Source: Methylophaga thiooxydans DMS010 (GTDB lineage Bacteria > Pseudomonadota > Gammaproteobacteria > Nitrosococcales > Methylophagaceae). Taken from it: a stretch of 43,921 nt of DNA. The translations under genes and the position numbers were made by a program. The DNA is taken from NCBI RefSeq assembly GCF_000156355.1, contig NZ_GG657884.1, positions 1 through 43,921 of the forward strand. Reading direction: 5' to 3'. Of this stretch, positions 7,125-14,703 are shown piece after piece (position 1 is the stretch's first letter; each line of letters opens with the position of its first letter). The notes under the pieces were generated by a model, which ran no database searches, was not told the DNA's origin, and saw only the letters and a program-made list of their open reading frames with translations.

Positions 7125-8480
7125 TTAGTCACTAATGTTAATGCTATGTTTTTCTATCAAGCGATACAATGTGACGCGTGACACTTTGAGCGTTTTAGCG
7201 GTGAGTGTGACATTGTTATGCATTCGCGCCAGAGCATTAAGAATAGCTTCACGTTCAGCACGATCTTTTGCTTCCTTGAGAGACATGAAGTGAAAATGAT
7301 GTGAGGATTCATCAATACCCAGATCTTCTGCAGAAATGAGTCGGTTTTCACACATCACCATGGCATGGCGAATACGGTTCACCAGCTCTCTGACATTACC
7401 TTCCCAAGCGTAATCACGCATAACGGCAAGGCAAGCGCTAGAGAAGCCCTTCACCGTTTTATTTTTTTCATGTGAAAACTTTTTGAAGAAGTAATGGGCA
7501 AGCAATTCAATATCACCGGGTCTTTTTCTTAAAGGCGGTGTGCAGAGTTGCAACACGTTAAGACGATAATAAAGATCTTCGCGCATCTTTCCTGTCTTAA
7601 CGGCTTGTTCTAAATTAATGTGGGTGGCAGCAATGATTCTCACATCAACAGGAATTTGTTCGTTACTACCCACCCGTTGGATCGTTCCTTCTTGTAGAAA
7701 ACGTAACAGATTTATTTGTTGATCCAGTGGCAAATCACCGACTTCATCTAAGAAAATGCTGCCTTTGTGAGCGGCTTCAAAATGCCCCAGCTTTTTGTGA
7801 TTTGCCCCTGTAAAGGCGCCTTTTTCATAACCAAATAACTCAGACTGAATCAGGCTATGAGGAATGGCTCCACAGTTCACAGTAATAAAGGGACCGTTTG
7901 CACACTTCGAGCGCTCATGTATCGCGTGTGCCGTTAACTCTTTACCTGTACCACTCTCACCCGTGATAAGAACAGGAGCTGAAACGCCGGCGACCTTTCT
8001 TATGTTTGCAAACAGGTTTTGGATTTGTTGACTGCTACCGACCATCTCCTGTTCAAGGCCATCGGTTTCGTCAGGAATATTAACCGTATCCCATTTCATT
8101 TTGGCCATGCCGTAAGCATGACCGACATTGGCGAGTAAATGACTAGGATCGACGGGTAGCGTGTGAAAGTCAGAAAATGACTCAGCAATAATCTGCTTGA
8201 GGCTCGAATTTAACCCGGTTTCACTGTGAACGAGTGCAATCCATTCCATTTGGAAGTATTGCTGAAGCATCTCTTGAATTTGGGATAGATAAGATTCTGT
8301 ATGTTGGCAAGTTAGCTCAATTAAGCCGACATGCAACTTATGCTCACGCATGGTCTGTTTGGCTTCATCAATATTACTCGTCTGTTTGACATGCCAGTCA
8401 TTCAACTGCAATGTCTCTAACAAGTTTTGAGAAACGCCGTTATTTCCCATATAGATGAGTGCACGCCCATCTGACTTCAT
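7125..8480 (-). CDS. VpsR/NtrC-type sigma-54-dependent transcriptional activator
   Basis: The 451-aa protein has three domains. The N-terminal one (about 1-130, ALIYMGNNGVSQNLLETLQL) looks like the VpsR-type pseudo-receiver; the expected phosphoacceptor strand reads HVGLIELT, with no Asp. The AAA+ domain has Walker A GESGTGKE (174-181), the sigma-54-contacting GAFTGA loop (221-226) and Walker B IFLDEVGD (242-249). The C-terminus is a Fis-type helix-turn-helix (NVTLTAKTLKVSRVTLYRL). VpsR relatives control biofilm genes and some bind c-di-GMP. I set the start at MKSDG because AGGGAG lies just upstream; the open frame runs on to 8504 but those codons are prophage sequence. The gene lies directly upstream of fap in the same direction, so it is the likely activator of that operon. 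Confidence 0.88.
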   Translation of the reverse strand: MKSDGRALIYMGNNGVSQNLLETLQLNDWHVKQTSNIDEAKQTMREHKLHVGLIELTCQHTESYLSQIQEMLQQYFQMEWIALVHSETGLNSSLKQIIAESFSDFHTLPVDPSHLLANVGHAYGMAKMKWDTVNIPDETDGLEQEMVGSSQQIQNLFANIRKVAGVSAPVLITGESGTGKELTAHAIHERSKCANGPFITVNCGAIPHSLIQSELFGYEKGAFTGANHKKLGHFEAAHKGSIFLDEVGDLPLDQQINLLRFLQEGTIQRVGSNEQIPVDVRIIAATHINLEQAVKTGKMREDLYYRLNVLQLCTPPLRKRPGDIELLAHYFFKKFSHEKNKTVKGFSSACLAVMRDYAWEGNVRELVNRIRHAMVMCENRLISAEDLGIDESSHHFHFMSLKEAKDRAEREAILNALARMHNNVTLTAKTLKVSRVTLYRLIEKHSINISD

Positions 8481-8496
8481 GAATCTCCCTGTAGGC

Positions 8497-8538
8497 CGCC
8501 ACATGAATTGCGATCTCTCGCCACATGAATTGCGATCT
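8497..8538. repeat. Tandem transposase-binding repeats at the phage right end
   Basis: CGCCACATGAATTGCGATCT occurs twice (8497-8516 and 8519-8538), start-to-start distance 22 bases. MuA binding sites in Mu attR are adjacent 22-bp elements, so these are probably the R1- and R2-like sites. Each copy contains GATC, the usual Dam target. No third copy is visible further in. The sequence between the last phage gene and the host is otherwise only a few bases. Confidence 0.72.
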
Positions 8539-8543
8539 GTAGT

Positions 8544-8759
8544 TTAATCGTCAGTTGGCGAAACTACTCCTCGCTTAACCAAACGTCTCAGCAAAATCCT
8601 AGCGACTTGGTCTGGCTTCATACCTCCAAGAGTGGTGAACTCGACCTCTGGCTTATGAGGGTCACCTAGATCACCATAAACCCGAACCACACCACCAACT
8701 TCATGGTACTCAGACTCATAGAGCTTCCCTTCGACCTCAACAGAAACAAAACCAGACAT
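8544..8759 (-). CDS. Small phage right-end protein, unknown function
   Basis: A 71-aa protein starting MSGFVSVEVEG; GGAG stands about eight bases before this ATG, which I prefer to the in-frame start four codons earlier. The sequence is mostly beta-strand-like with an acidic stretch and a basic C-terminal helix (VARILLRRLVKRG). I do not recognise the family. It is the last gene before the phage terminus, in the region where transposable phages often carry accessory cargo. Confidence 0.65.
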   Translation of the reverse strand: MSGFVSVEVEGKLYESEYHEVGGVVRVYGDLGDPHKPEVEFTTLGGMKPDQVARILLRRLVKRGVVSPTDD

Positions 8760-8794
8760 AACAAACTCCAAACTAACTATAGGTAATTAATGAT

Positions 8795-9685
8795 CTATTT
8801 AAGCTGCTTTATATAAGAAGTAAATGCAGAAGATTCATCATAACTGCCACCTAAACGATCAAGTGGTTTTAAGTTCTCTCTAGTGAGAAACACTCTGGCA
8901 AAGAGAATGATTTGTGTGGCTTTACTGACTAAAGAGTCAACCTCTCTAACCCACTTCGCCCATTTCTCTAAATCTTGATAACTGAGCTGATTTATATCGG
9001 CATCTCTCAATTGATTGAGATTGCTTTCAAGCTGAATAACCACCAACTCTCTGATGTCGTTCTCATCATACAAAGCCTCTAAGCCAGCAATTTCAGCAAC
9101 AGGACGTTCAACATAATGAGGCCTTTCAAGGGTTACATTTTGAGCAGCCTCAATAGCTTCAACCTCTTGCACAGTAGCTTTCACGGTAATTATAAGTTGA
9201 TTACTCCGTGTCTTGATCATGCTAGACAAGGCTTTAGATATGGTAGGAAATTTATTCTGTTTAAACGGGCTAAGTTTAGAATTAGCCCAATTGGCACCTT
9301 TTTCCTGAGCCTTTAGTTCCGAAACCTGTTGTTGAACAGAATCAATATCAAACTCTCTTAATGTGGCACGGTTTTCAGATTCAGTAACAAAACGGTCGAA
9401 GCGTTTCGATAGAGTGTTGAATTCAACACCGAAGTAACTGGCACCACATAACTGGCCGATGTTAGTGGTATAGCCATCTTCAGTTGAGACAATATAGCCT
9501 TTGTTATGAGGCGAATGACAAGTTGATAAACCACAACGAATTTTTTCAGTAAAAGTATAATTACCTAGAATCTCCTTTAATTTATGGTCTGATGGATCGA
9601 GGTTTTCCTCAAAACCAGCTAAGTCTTGAATATCTCCCCATGAATCAACACGGATTAAGCCTTTCTCGGTATTTAGTGTAATCAT
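8795..9685 (-). CDS. Accessory phage protein with Cys/His cluster, unknown function
   Basis: The 296-aa protein begins MITLNTEKGLIRVDSWGDIQ. It holds a potential zinc site in its first 85 residues (CGLSTCH about 52-58, QLCG about 79-82), followed by a long mostly helical, possibly coiled-coil region (about 90-290). I remember similar uncharacterised proteins in diverse proteobacterial genomes but know no function. The gene is richer in A+T than the structural genes beside it, has no good Shine-Dalgarno at normal spacing, and lies between dam and the phage end, all typical of late-acquired cargo. An anti-defence or superinfection role is possible but unsupported. Confidence 0.7.
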   Translation of the reverse strand: MITLNTEKGLIRVDSWGDIQDLAGFEENLDPSDHKLKEILGNYTFTEKIRCGLSTCHSPHNKGYIVSTEDGYTTNIGQLCGASYFGVEFNTLSKRFDRFVTESENRATLREFDIDSVQQQVSELKAQEKGANWANSKLSPFKQNKFPTISKALSSMIKTRSNQLIITVKATVQEVEAIEAAQNVTLERPHYVERPVAEIAGLEALYDENDIRELVVIQLESNLNQLRDADINQLSYQDLEKWAKWVREVDSLVSKATQIILFARVFLTRENLKPLDRLGGSYDESSAFTSYIKQLK

Positions 9686-9716
9686 CGCTTAAGAATGTGA
9701 CTCCATTTGTTAATTA

Positions 9717-10478
9717 TCACCAATTCCATATTAGCAGCTCACGGGATGCTTTTTTATTGTGATTTCCACCTACCGTGTAATTGATATTTAAAGGCTTATT
9801 TGAGAGGCCTTTAAAGACCTTTTTAATAGTGTCGTGGTCGTTGATGCTGATGAGCATTTTGCCTGGGATAGTTTGGGCCAGTTCTGCCATGGTTTCGTAT
9901 TGTTCTAAACCAAAGTCTTGACCGTAACCTGCGGTTTCATAGTACGGTGGATCCAGATAGAACAGTGTGCCTGGTCGATCATATTTCTGAATGCAGCGCT
10001 GCCAGTCTAGGTTCTCGACGTTGGTTCTGGCCAGGCGAAGGTGAGCGGCGCTCAGATCCTCCTCGATGCGGAGTAGATTGAGCCGTGGCGGACTGGTAGT
10101 GGCGGTGCCATAGCTCTGGCCGTCGACCTTGCCACCGAAGGCAAGCTTTTGCAGATAGTAGAACCTGGCTGCACGCTGGATATCGGTGAGCGTTTCGGGT
10201 GTTTTGGCTTTTTCCCATTCAAACAGTTGTCTGCTGGATAAGGCCCACTTGAACTGCCGGACGAATTCTTCAAGGTGGTGCTGAACAACCCGGTAAAGGT
10301 TGGTCAGCTCACCATTGATGTCATTAAGCACTTCGACTTTGGATGGTTCCTTTTTGTAAAAGAGCGCTGCGCCACCAGCAAAGACTTCGACGTAGCATTG
10401 ATGTTCCGGAAACAGGGGCAGGATGTCTTTTGCGAGTCGGGTTTTACCGCCCATCCACGGGATAATTGGTTTGGCCAT
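9717..10478 (-). CDS. dam: DNA adenine methylase (D12 class, Dam-like)
   Basis: The 253-aa protein starts PIIPWMGGKTRLAKDIL, the hallmark N-terminus of D12-class N6-adenine methyltransferases. It has the AdoMet-binding motif VEVFAGGAALF (about 31-40) and the catalytic motif FYLDPPYY (DPPY 176-179). Enzymes of this family usually methylate GATC, although the target cannot be read from the sequence. The start lies 35 bases inside com, so translation is probably coupled to, or controlled by, Com. In Mu this slot holds mom; other Mu-like prophages have a Dam-type gene instead. No partner restriction enzyme is nearby, which favours an orphan modification enzyme protecting phage DNA or timing transposition. 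Confidence 0.88.
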   Translation of the reverse strand: MAKPIIPWMGGKTRLAKDILPLFPEHQCYVEVFAGGAALFYKKEPSKVEVLNDINGELTNLYRVVQHHLEEFVRQFKWALSSRQLFEWEKAKTPETLTDIQRAARFYYLQKLAFGGKVDGQSYGTATTSPPRLNLLRIEEDLSAAHLRLARTNVENLDWQRCIQKYDRPGTLFYLDPPYYETAGYGQDFGLEQYETMAELAQTIPGKMLISINDHDTIKKVFKGLSNKPLNINYTVGGNHNKKASRELLIWNW

Positions 10479-10638
10479 GTTTTTCCTCTATTGGTCTGGC
10501 ACTCGCTGGTGCTGGATTAAGAGGCTCAATGGCCTTCAGGTTGTTGAGTGTCTTACATCGCGGACACTTGATTTCGATTTGTACGTATTCAGCTTTAGCC
10601 AGTAACCGGCTGCAGCCACCACATCTAACTTCTTTCAT
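10444..10638 (-). CDS. com: Com-like zinc-binding translational regulator
   Basis: A 64-aa protein with two CxxC pairs (Cys6/Cys9 and Cys25/Cys28) in the Com pattern (MKEVRCGGCSRLLAK ... IKCPRCKTLN). In Mu, Com binds mom mRNA and opens a structure that hides the mom start. Here the downstream overlapping gene is dam, so Com is expected to control methylase translation. GAGG lies before the ATG. The C-terminal tail overlaps dam in another frame. Confidence 0.85.
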   Translation of the reverse strand: MKEVRCGGCSRLLAKAEYVQIEIKCPRCKTLNNLKAIEPLNPAPASARPIEEKHGQTNYPVDGR

Positions 10639-10675
10639 GTGAGCCTCTATCTGTTTGTGCTAGGCTGGCCCGGCT

Positions 10676-10761
10676 GCGTCGACGCGGCGGGATGGCCTTG
10701 GTTGGCTCACAGGGTATGTGCCTGTGGGTTGACGGCTCGGCAGTGTTGGCGCACTGCCGAG
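10676..10761 (-). promoter_or_regulatory. Cluster of stem-loops upstream of com
   Basis: The gap 10639-10776 holds three inverted repeats: a palindrome GCGTCGACGC (10676-10685), CACAGG/CCTGTG (10709-10726) and a perfect 10-bp stem CTCGGCAGTG/CACTGCCGAG with a 6-nt loop (10736-10761). None is followed by a T run on the minus strand. They may form a leader structure or a regulated start region for the com-dam unit, similar in position to the heavily controlled Mu mom promoter. Confidence 0.5.
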
Positions 10762-10776
10762 TCGCTGTCTCTTCCT

Positions 10777-11139
10777 TTACTTCAGTATTTGGTCTAGCGA
10801 TTTGTATTGGCCATCTTCAAAATGAAAACGGCCAAAGAAGCGAACCAGACCATAGAACCCAACAGCTTCTATAGCTGCTGGCAATTGTAATGACCAATGC
10901 AGCCGCTTGACATCTCGCAGCATGGCTTTAAAAAAGCCTCGGTCAGCTGAGAGACGATCCTTATCACCACCACCACGTTGGTAGTTAAAATCGTGATGAC
11001 GGCAACTCGCCTCGAAGAACCAGCCAAATAACAGCTTAGCAACTGGTTCGGGTAGCCAGTCAGGGCCACAGCCATTTCCAAAACTGATTTTTTGTTCCGG
11101 TGTCAGGTCTGACCAGGATATTTTTGATTGCTTAGGCAT
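10777..11139 (-). CDS. Phospholipase A2-like phage protein
   Basis: The 120-aa protein contains FGNGCGPDWLP and then CRHHDFNYQRGG (about 46-57) with DKDRLSADRGF shortly after. A Cys-x-x-His-Asp-x-x-x-Tyr helix followed by a second Asp-bearing helix is the catalytic layout of phospholipase A2, and the upstream Gly-rich segment could be the calcium loop. A hydrophobic stretch (AIEAVGFYGLVRFFG) lies near the C-terminus. It sits after the tail-fibre genes and before com, and could act on membranes at entry or lysis. The assignment is by motif only and activity is untested. Its stop overlaps no gene; its start overlaps the stop of the fibre partner. Confidence 0.65.
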   Translation of the reverse strand: MPKQSKISWSDLTPEQKISFGNGCGPDWLPEPVAKLLFGWFFEASCRHHDFNYQRGGGDKDRLSADRGFFKAMLRDVKRLHWSLQLPAAIEAVGFYGLVRFFGRFHFEDGQYKSLDQILK

Positions 11140-11660
11140 TAGCTGTAATCCACAACAATCGCGTCAATATCAGCTTGAATCACATCCGGCTGCTGCTCAT
11201 CTTCGTGCTGTGTTTGAAGTGCATAGAGCAAGTCTTCATAGTCCTGCTTTTTTCCAATAGCTGGGCCAGCCACACTTTTATAATTGGACGCATTGCTAAT
11301 GATTCGTCCGACTAGGGTTGCTTTATCAACGCTGGCTCTCTCTGCAACAATGAAGTCAATCAGTGGCGTCGGCGCGGCATTGTCCGACTGCCAAGCTATT
11401 GCTTCTGGCTCTTGCGTTGGGAAGCTAGCAATTTCTTCAGCCGTATAAAGACTCGTGACTGGAGCCATGGCTAGTTTGAATTTCTGAACAATCTCAGAAT
11501 GCTTATTAGCAAGCCGATCATCGATTATTAGTTTTGAATCTATGACAGATTGAATTTCTGACTCATCAATTTCAGTCATGCCAGACTTAATTAAATGATC
11601 TTGTGAGCCATCGGATTCAAATGCAAAGACATTATTATTTTCGTCTTTAAAATATTTCAT
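11139..11660 (-). CDS. Tail fibre-associated (assembly-type) protein
   Basis: A 173-aa protein starting MKYFKDENNNVFAFESDGSQ, an opening shared with many tail-fibre assembly proteins and fibre-tip partners. The middle has a helical region and the C-terminal half a short conserved-looking segment (ERASVDKATLVGRII). It starts on the stop codon of the fibre gene, as Mu U follows S. It is expected to help fold or attach the fibre. The exact family is uncertain. Confidence 0.62.
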   Translation of the reverse strand: MKYFKDENNNVFAFESDGSQDHLIKSGMTEIDESEIQSVIDSKLIIDDRLANKHSEIVQKFKLAMAPVTSLYTAEEIASFPTQEPEAIAWQSDNAAPTPLIDFIVAERASVDKATLVGRIISNASNYKSVAGPAIGKKQDYEDLLYALQTQHEDEQQPDVIQADIDAIVVDYS

Positions 11661-12607
11661 TATCTAAGCTCCCACCAAACATCAAATCCCGAAAGAACTC
11701 CAGCTCCGGCTTGATATGTGCTACCGTTCGGAATAATCAAATTAACGTATTGTTCATCAGAATCACCTGCGATAGTGCAGATAACTTCACCGTCAACAAG
11801 GAAATTACGAGGCCCACTGCCAGCGCTTAGAACTATCGCCAGTTGAATAGATCTACCAGTAGTGTTTGTATAAGTAACACCCTCTGAACGACTGACAAAA
11901 ACGTCTTGCCAGACCTGCCCCTCGCCAATAGCCATCGTTTTGATTTTGGCATCAAGCTTGTCGGGGCTGATAATACTCTCAGTCGTATCGGTTCCCGTAT
12001 TCCATGTCGTCTGATCCTGAATAGGCGTACCGGCAATCGGGTCAATATCAACAAACATCACGGTGGCTGATTTAGCCAGACCGACGACCACCTTTTCGGA
12101 TGGCGCAGTTGCAGTAATTTCCCCCTCCGTACTGCCAGACAGATAATACTTGTCACCCACCGTCAGGCCGGAGAACAGCGCCGAACGACCAAACGCTTCG
12201 ACCAGGCTGTTGGTGACATCCGCAAAGCCGACCATCTTCTGTTTGTCGGTACCGTCGGCAATGGCACGGTCATAGCGGCTGTTGGCAGTGTCCCAGTACA
12301 CGGCATCGCCATCGGCTACTGATGGACCAAAGGTGACATCTTCCAGCCGTACAACGTGGTTGGTGGCTGAGACCAGCTTGACGATGGCTTTCTGCAGCAG
12401 GTTTAAATCACCATCATCAGGTGTGAGGCCTGCATTAGTGATGACGTTGCGTAGTGACTCGCCCATTTTGTAGAACCAATGCGCGCCGGGCCATGTCGCT
12501 GGTGTACCGGATGTAGGATCACCATTTGTTGGATAACCAACTGACGGTACTGCTGGGGCATCAGGAGGTGATGCTGAAGCATCCGCTTCATAATTACGTG
12601 GTTCCAT
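11660..12607 (-). CDS. Tail fibre protein
   Basis: A 315-aa protein with an N-terminal segment rich in Pro/Ala/Gly (VGYPTNGDPTSGTPATWPGA) that includes HWFYKMGESLRNVITNAGL, typical of the baseplate-binding start of Mu-like fibres. The remainder is beta-rich with a small C-terminal domain ending DVWWELR that probably contacts the receptor. It is short compared with Mu S (about 500 aa), and no invertible segment or duplicate fibre end is visible, so host range is probably fixed. Confidence 0.75.
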   Translation of the reverse strand: MEPRNYEADASASPPDAPAVPSVGYPTNGDPTSGTPATWPGAHWFYKMGESLRNVITNAGLTPDDGDLNLLQKAIVKLVSATNHVVRLEDVTFGPSVADGDAVYWDTANSRYDRAIADGTDKQKMVGFADVTNSLVEAFGRSALFSGLTVGDKYYLSGSTEGEITATAPSEKVVVGLAKSATVMFVDIDPIAGTPIQDQTTWNTGTDTTESIISPDKLDAKIKTMAIGEGQVWQDVFVSRSEGVTYTNTTGRSIQLAIVLSAGSGPRNFLVDGEVICTIAGDSDEQYVNLIIPNGSTYQAGAGVLSGFDVWWELR

Positions 12608-12609
12608 TA

Positions 12610-13197
12610 TTATCCTCCGTAGGAAAAAATGAGTGTGGTGTGATCGGGTTTTAATCTATGGAGTGTGCATTCGAGGCGCTTATTGCCCCATGATGCTAAT
12701 GGCTCATCGACGCGGCCATTCACTCTCCAATAGCTAATCGTTTCTTCAGGCGCATTGACCTGCCATGCAAACTGCCAAGACTGCCCATAAAGCGGTTTAT
12801 TGACTCGGTCTGCGACTGTCCAGCGCGAAAACTCGGTGATAGTGACTTGATAGCCAATCGATTCTGCAATGGCTATAAAATACGGGATGCTTTGCCCCCC
12901 TTTATTGGTCACTTTGGCGTATAGGCTAGCCAGTCGCTGCTGAAGGGTTTGCACGTCATCTACGCACGGATCGGGCAGCGCGTAAGCGGCTTCCCACTCA
13001 TTAAGCATTTCATAGGTGGTACGCGGGTCTGCTTCGTCTAACAGGTCATCTTCACGGGCGTGAAGGATGGCAAGCTCTTCAGCGGTTGATTCGAACAAGC
13101 CGATAAAGTCAGGATCGTGTTGCAGATCGTCCCAAAGCAGGCCGCGAGGCATTAAGGCCATCAGCATAGTGAGGTATTGCTGGGTTTTTATTGCCAT
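12610..13197 (-). CDS. Mu gp48-like baseplate/tail protein (DUF2313)
   Basis: The 195-aa protein begins with QQYLTMLMALMPRGLLWD and contains DDLLDEADPRTTYEMLNEWE, the DUF2313 signature of the small baseplate protein that follows gp47 in Mu. The C-terminal part (NKRLECTLHRLKPDHTTLIF) also fits. It overlaps gp47 by 10 bases. It should link the baseplate wedge to the fibre module. Confidence 0.85.
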   Translation of the reverse strand: MAIKTQQYLTMLMALMPRGLLWDDLQHDPDFIGLFESTAEELAILHAREDDLLDEADPRTTYEMLNEWEAAYALPDPCVDDVQTLQQRLASLYAKVTNKGGQSIPYFIAIAESIGYQVTITEFSRWTVADRVNKPLYGQSWQFAWQVNAPEETISYWRVNGRVDEPLASWGNKRLECTLHRLKPDHTTLIFSYGG

Positions 13198-14252
13198 GTG
13201 ATATCACCTGGCACGAGAATTTGGCCTAGCGTTAGCGTGACGTCTTCTGTCGGGCTAACTAAAACATGATCGGTCTCACCAGCAGCGATACTAATCGCTT
13301 CTCGGATATGGCTGACTTTGATAGTGCCTTTGCCATTACCATCTTCTGGAATCGCTTCTCGCGAAAGTAAGTCGGCTATTTCGGATTCAACGGCTGCTTT
13401 GACAACCGTGGTATTCGGTGTCAACGCGATAGTTAAATCTAAAGCGACAGGGATGGGGGCAACAACATAGATCCCGGCTGTAACAGGGTGCTGTTCAAAA
13501 ATATAGTCATACACCGCTTCCACTTCAGTCGCATCAGGGATGATGCTGTCATCGTTATCTCTCACGAAACGAACGGTGACAGTGCCTTCACCCATCTCAC
13601 CCGGATATTGCCATGCACGGGTAACACCTGGCACTTGTTTTGACCATCTAATGTAGTCATGTGCCGCGCCACCTTGAGCCGGTTGCTGGATGTTTTCGAT
13701 ATGACGTTGACGCCAACTTTCAAGCTGCTCGATGTCGGTACCATTGTTAATACCGTCTGCGTCAACGATGGCTTGGCCATTAATACCGGCAAGGGTATCG
13801 ACAAAGGTTAAGGCAACGCCAGCGATGGCATTGGCTTCAGCGCCTGGCAAAACGGCTGTGACTGAAATAACGGCTTCACCACCGACAATAGTGACTTCAT
13901 CATCGACTGTGTATTCAACCGCATCAGCACGTTTTAGAGTTTTACCGGCTTCGATAACAGCGCCATTGGTGCCGGTGACTTCACATTGGCCGATCGCGTA
14001 TTCGAATGGGTTTCGCTCGGTGCCTTCAATTGATGCGAGACGACCAAAGTGCGCTTCATCGGCGCTATCAGGCAATAACTGCTTCGCTTTATAGGCTTGA
14101 TAGCCATACATCTCATGCATGCCACCCGCCATGACCGTGGCAAAGATATTAAACGGTGAACGGCGCAGACGTGGCTGACCATCGGTTCTGCTATCAATAT
14201 TCGCCGTTAAACGGGCATGTAATTCTGCCAATGAAGGACGTTTAAACGCCAT
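13188..14252 (-). CDS. Baseplate wedge protein, gpJ/Mu gp47-like
   Basis: The 354-aa protein, start MAFKRPSLAEL, is preceded by GGGAGG at good spacing; an in-frame start six codons earlier lacks this. The family core is visible as LRRSPFNIFATVMAGGMHEMYGY, followed by LLPDSADEAHFGRLASIEG and a central repeated beta region. Such proteins form the wedge of contractile-tail baseplates. It overlaps gp46 and gp48, as expected in a tightly packed tail operon. Confidence 0.88.
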   Translation of the reverse strand: MAFKRPSLAELHARLTANIDSRTDGQPRLRRSPFNIFATVMAGGMHEMYGYQAYKAKQLLPDSADEAHFGRLASIEGTERNPFEYAIGQCEVTGTNGAVIEAGKTLKRADAVEYTVDDEVTIVGGEAVISVTAVLPGAEANAIAGVALTFVDTLAGINGQAIVDADGINNGTDIEQLESWRQRHIENIQQPAQGGAAHDYIRWSKQVPGVTRAWQYPGEMGEGTVTVRFVRDNDDSIIPDATEVEAVYDYIFEQHPVTAGIYVVAPIPVALDLTIALTPNTTVVKAAVESEIADLLSREAIPEDGNGKGTIKVSHIREAISIAAGETDHVLVSPTEDVTLTLGQILVPGDITWQ

Positions 14253-14703
14253 TGAAAGCCTCCCAGGCATAATTGAAATTTAAAAGCTGGCCGTCTGCTG
14301 TTTCGATGTCGATATCTAAGGCTAACCATTCAGCGCGTGGGTAACTGGCTGTGACTTGCACGGAATCAACCACTTCATCATCAATGAGATGCTGCAAGGC
14401 TTCATCGGCATAGTCTTCAGCGGCTTTTCGCACAGGCTCGGTTTGCTTTTCACGTTGTAACAACCAAAGCCGTGAGCCGATCAAGTCACCAGAAACAGAC
14501 GCCAAGGCATCGCCCCACCAGCCACGTTTATCATTGGTGCCATCGGGGATGACGTCATCTGAGTCGGCTTGTCTGTCAGTGAAAAGCGCCACGATGACGG
14601 CTGTTTCCAGTATCGCGACGTAGGTAATTTTTAATGGATCGGTTTCCAGCACAAAGCGTGGACGACCATTTTTATTCACCATTTTGATAACAAAATCCAT
14701 CAT
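14242..14703 (-). CDS. Mu gp46-like baseplate protein (gpW family)
   Basis: A 153-aa protein with ALFTDRQADSDDVIPDGTND followed by RGWWGDAL, the conserved core of the Mu gp46 family of baseplate proteins (LysM-less gp25/gpW-like). The DRQAD and WWGD elements are diagnostic. Its ATG overlaps the gp45 stop. It probably seats the sheath on the baseplate. Confidence 0.85.
   Translation of the reverse strand: MMDFVIKMVNKNGRPRFVLETDPLKITYVAILETAVIVALFTDRQADSDDVIPDGTNDKRGWWGDALASVSGDLIGSRLWLLQREKQTEPVRKAAEDYADEALQHLIDDEVVDSVQVTASYPRAEWLALDIDIETADGQLLNFNYAWEAFNGV

Noticed and set aside
7094..7126. CGGTGT/ACACCG hairpin followed by TTTTTT on the plus strand as a terminator
   Set aside because: Six-bp stem with a 9-nt loop, T run is displaced by six bases, and no plus-strand gene ends here; on the minus strand there is no T run.
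8481..8504. Extended N-terminus (MWRPTGRF) of the sigma-54 activator
   Set aside because: These codons lie in the phage terminal repeat; the ATG at 8480 has AGGGAG at correct spacing.
9717..10478. Restriction-modification system
   Set aside because: Only the methylase is present; neighbours are Com and unknown proteins with no endonuclease motif.
11660..12607. Invertible tail-fibre cassette as in Mu G segment
   Set aside because: No second fibre copy, no inverted repeats and no Gin-type invertase seen.
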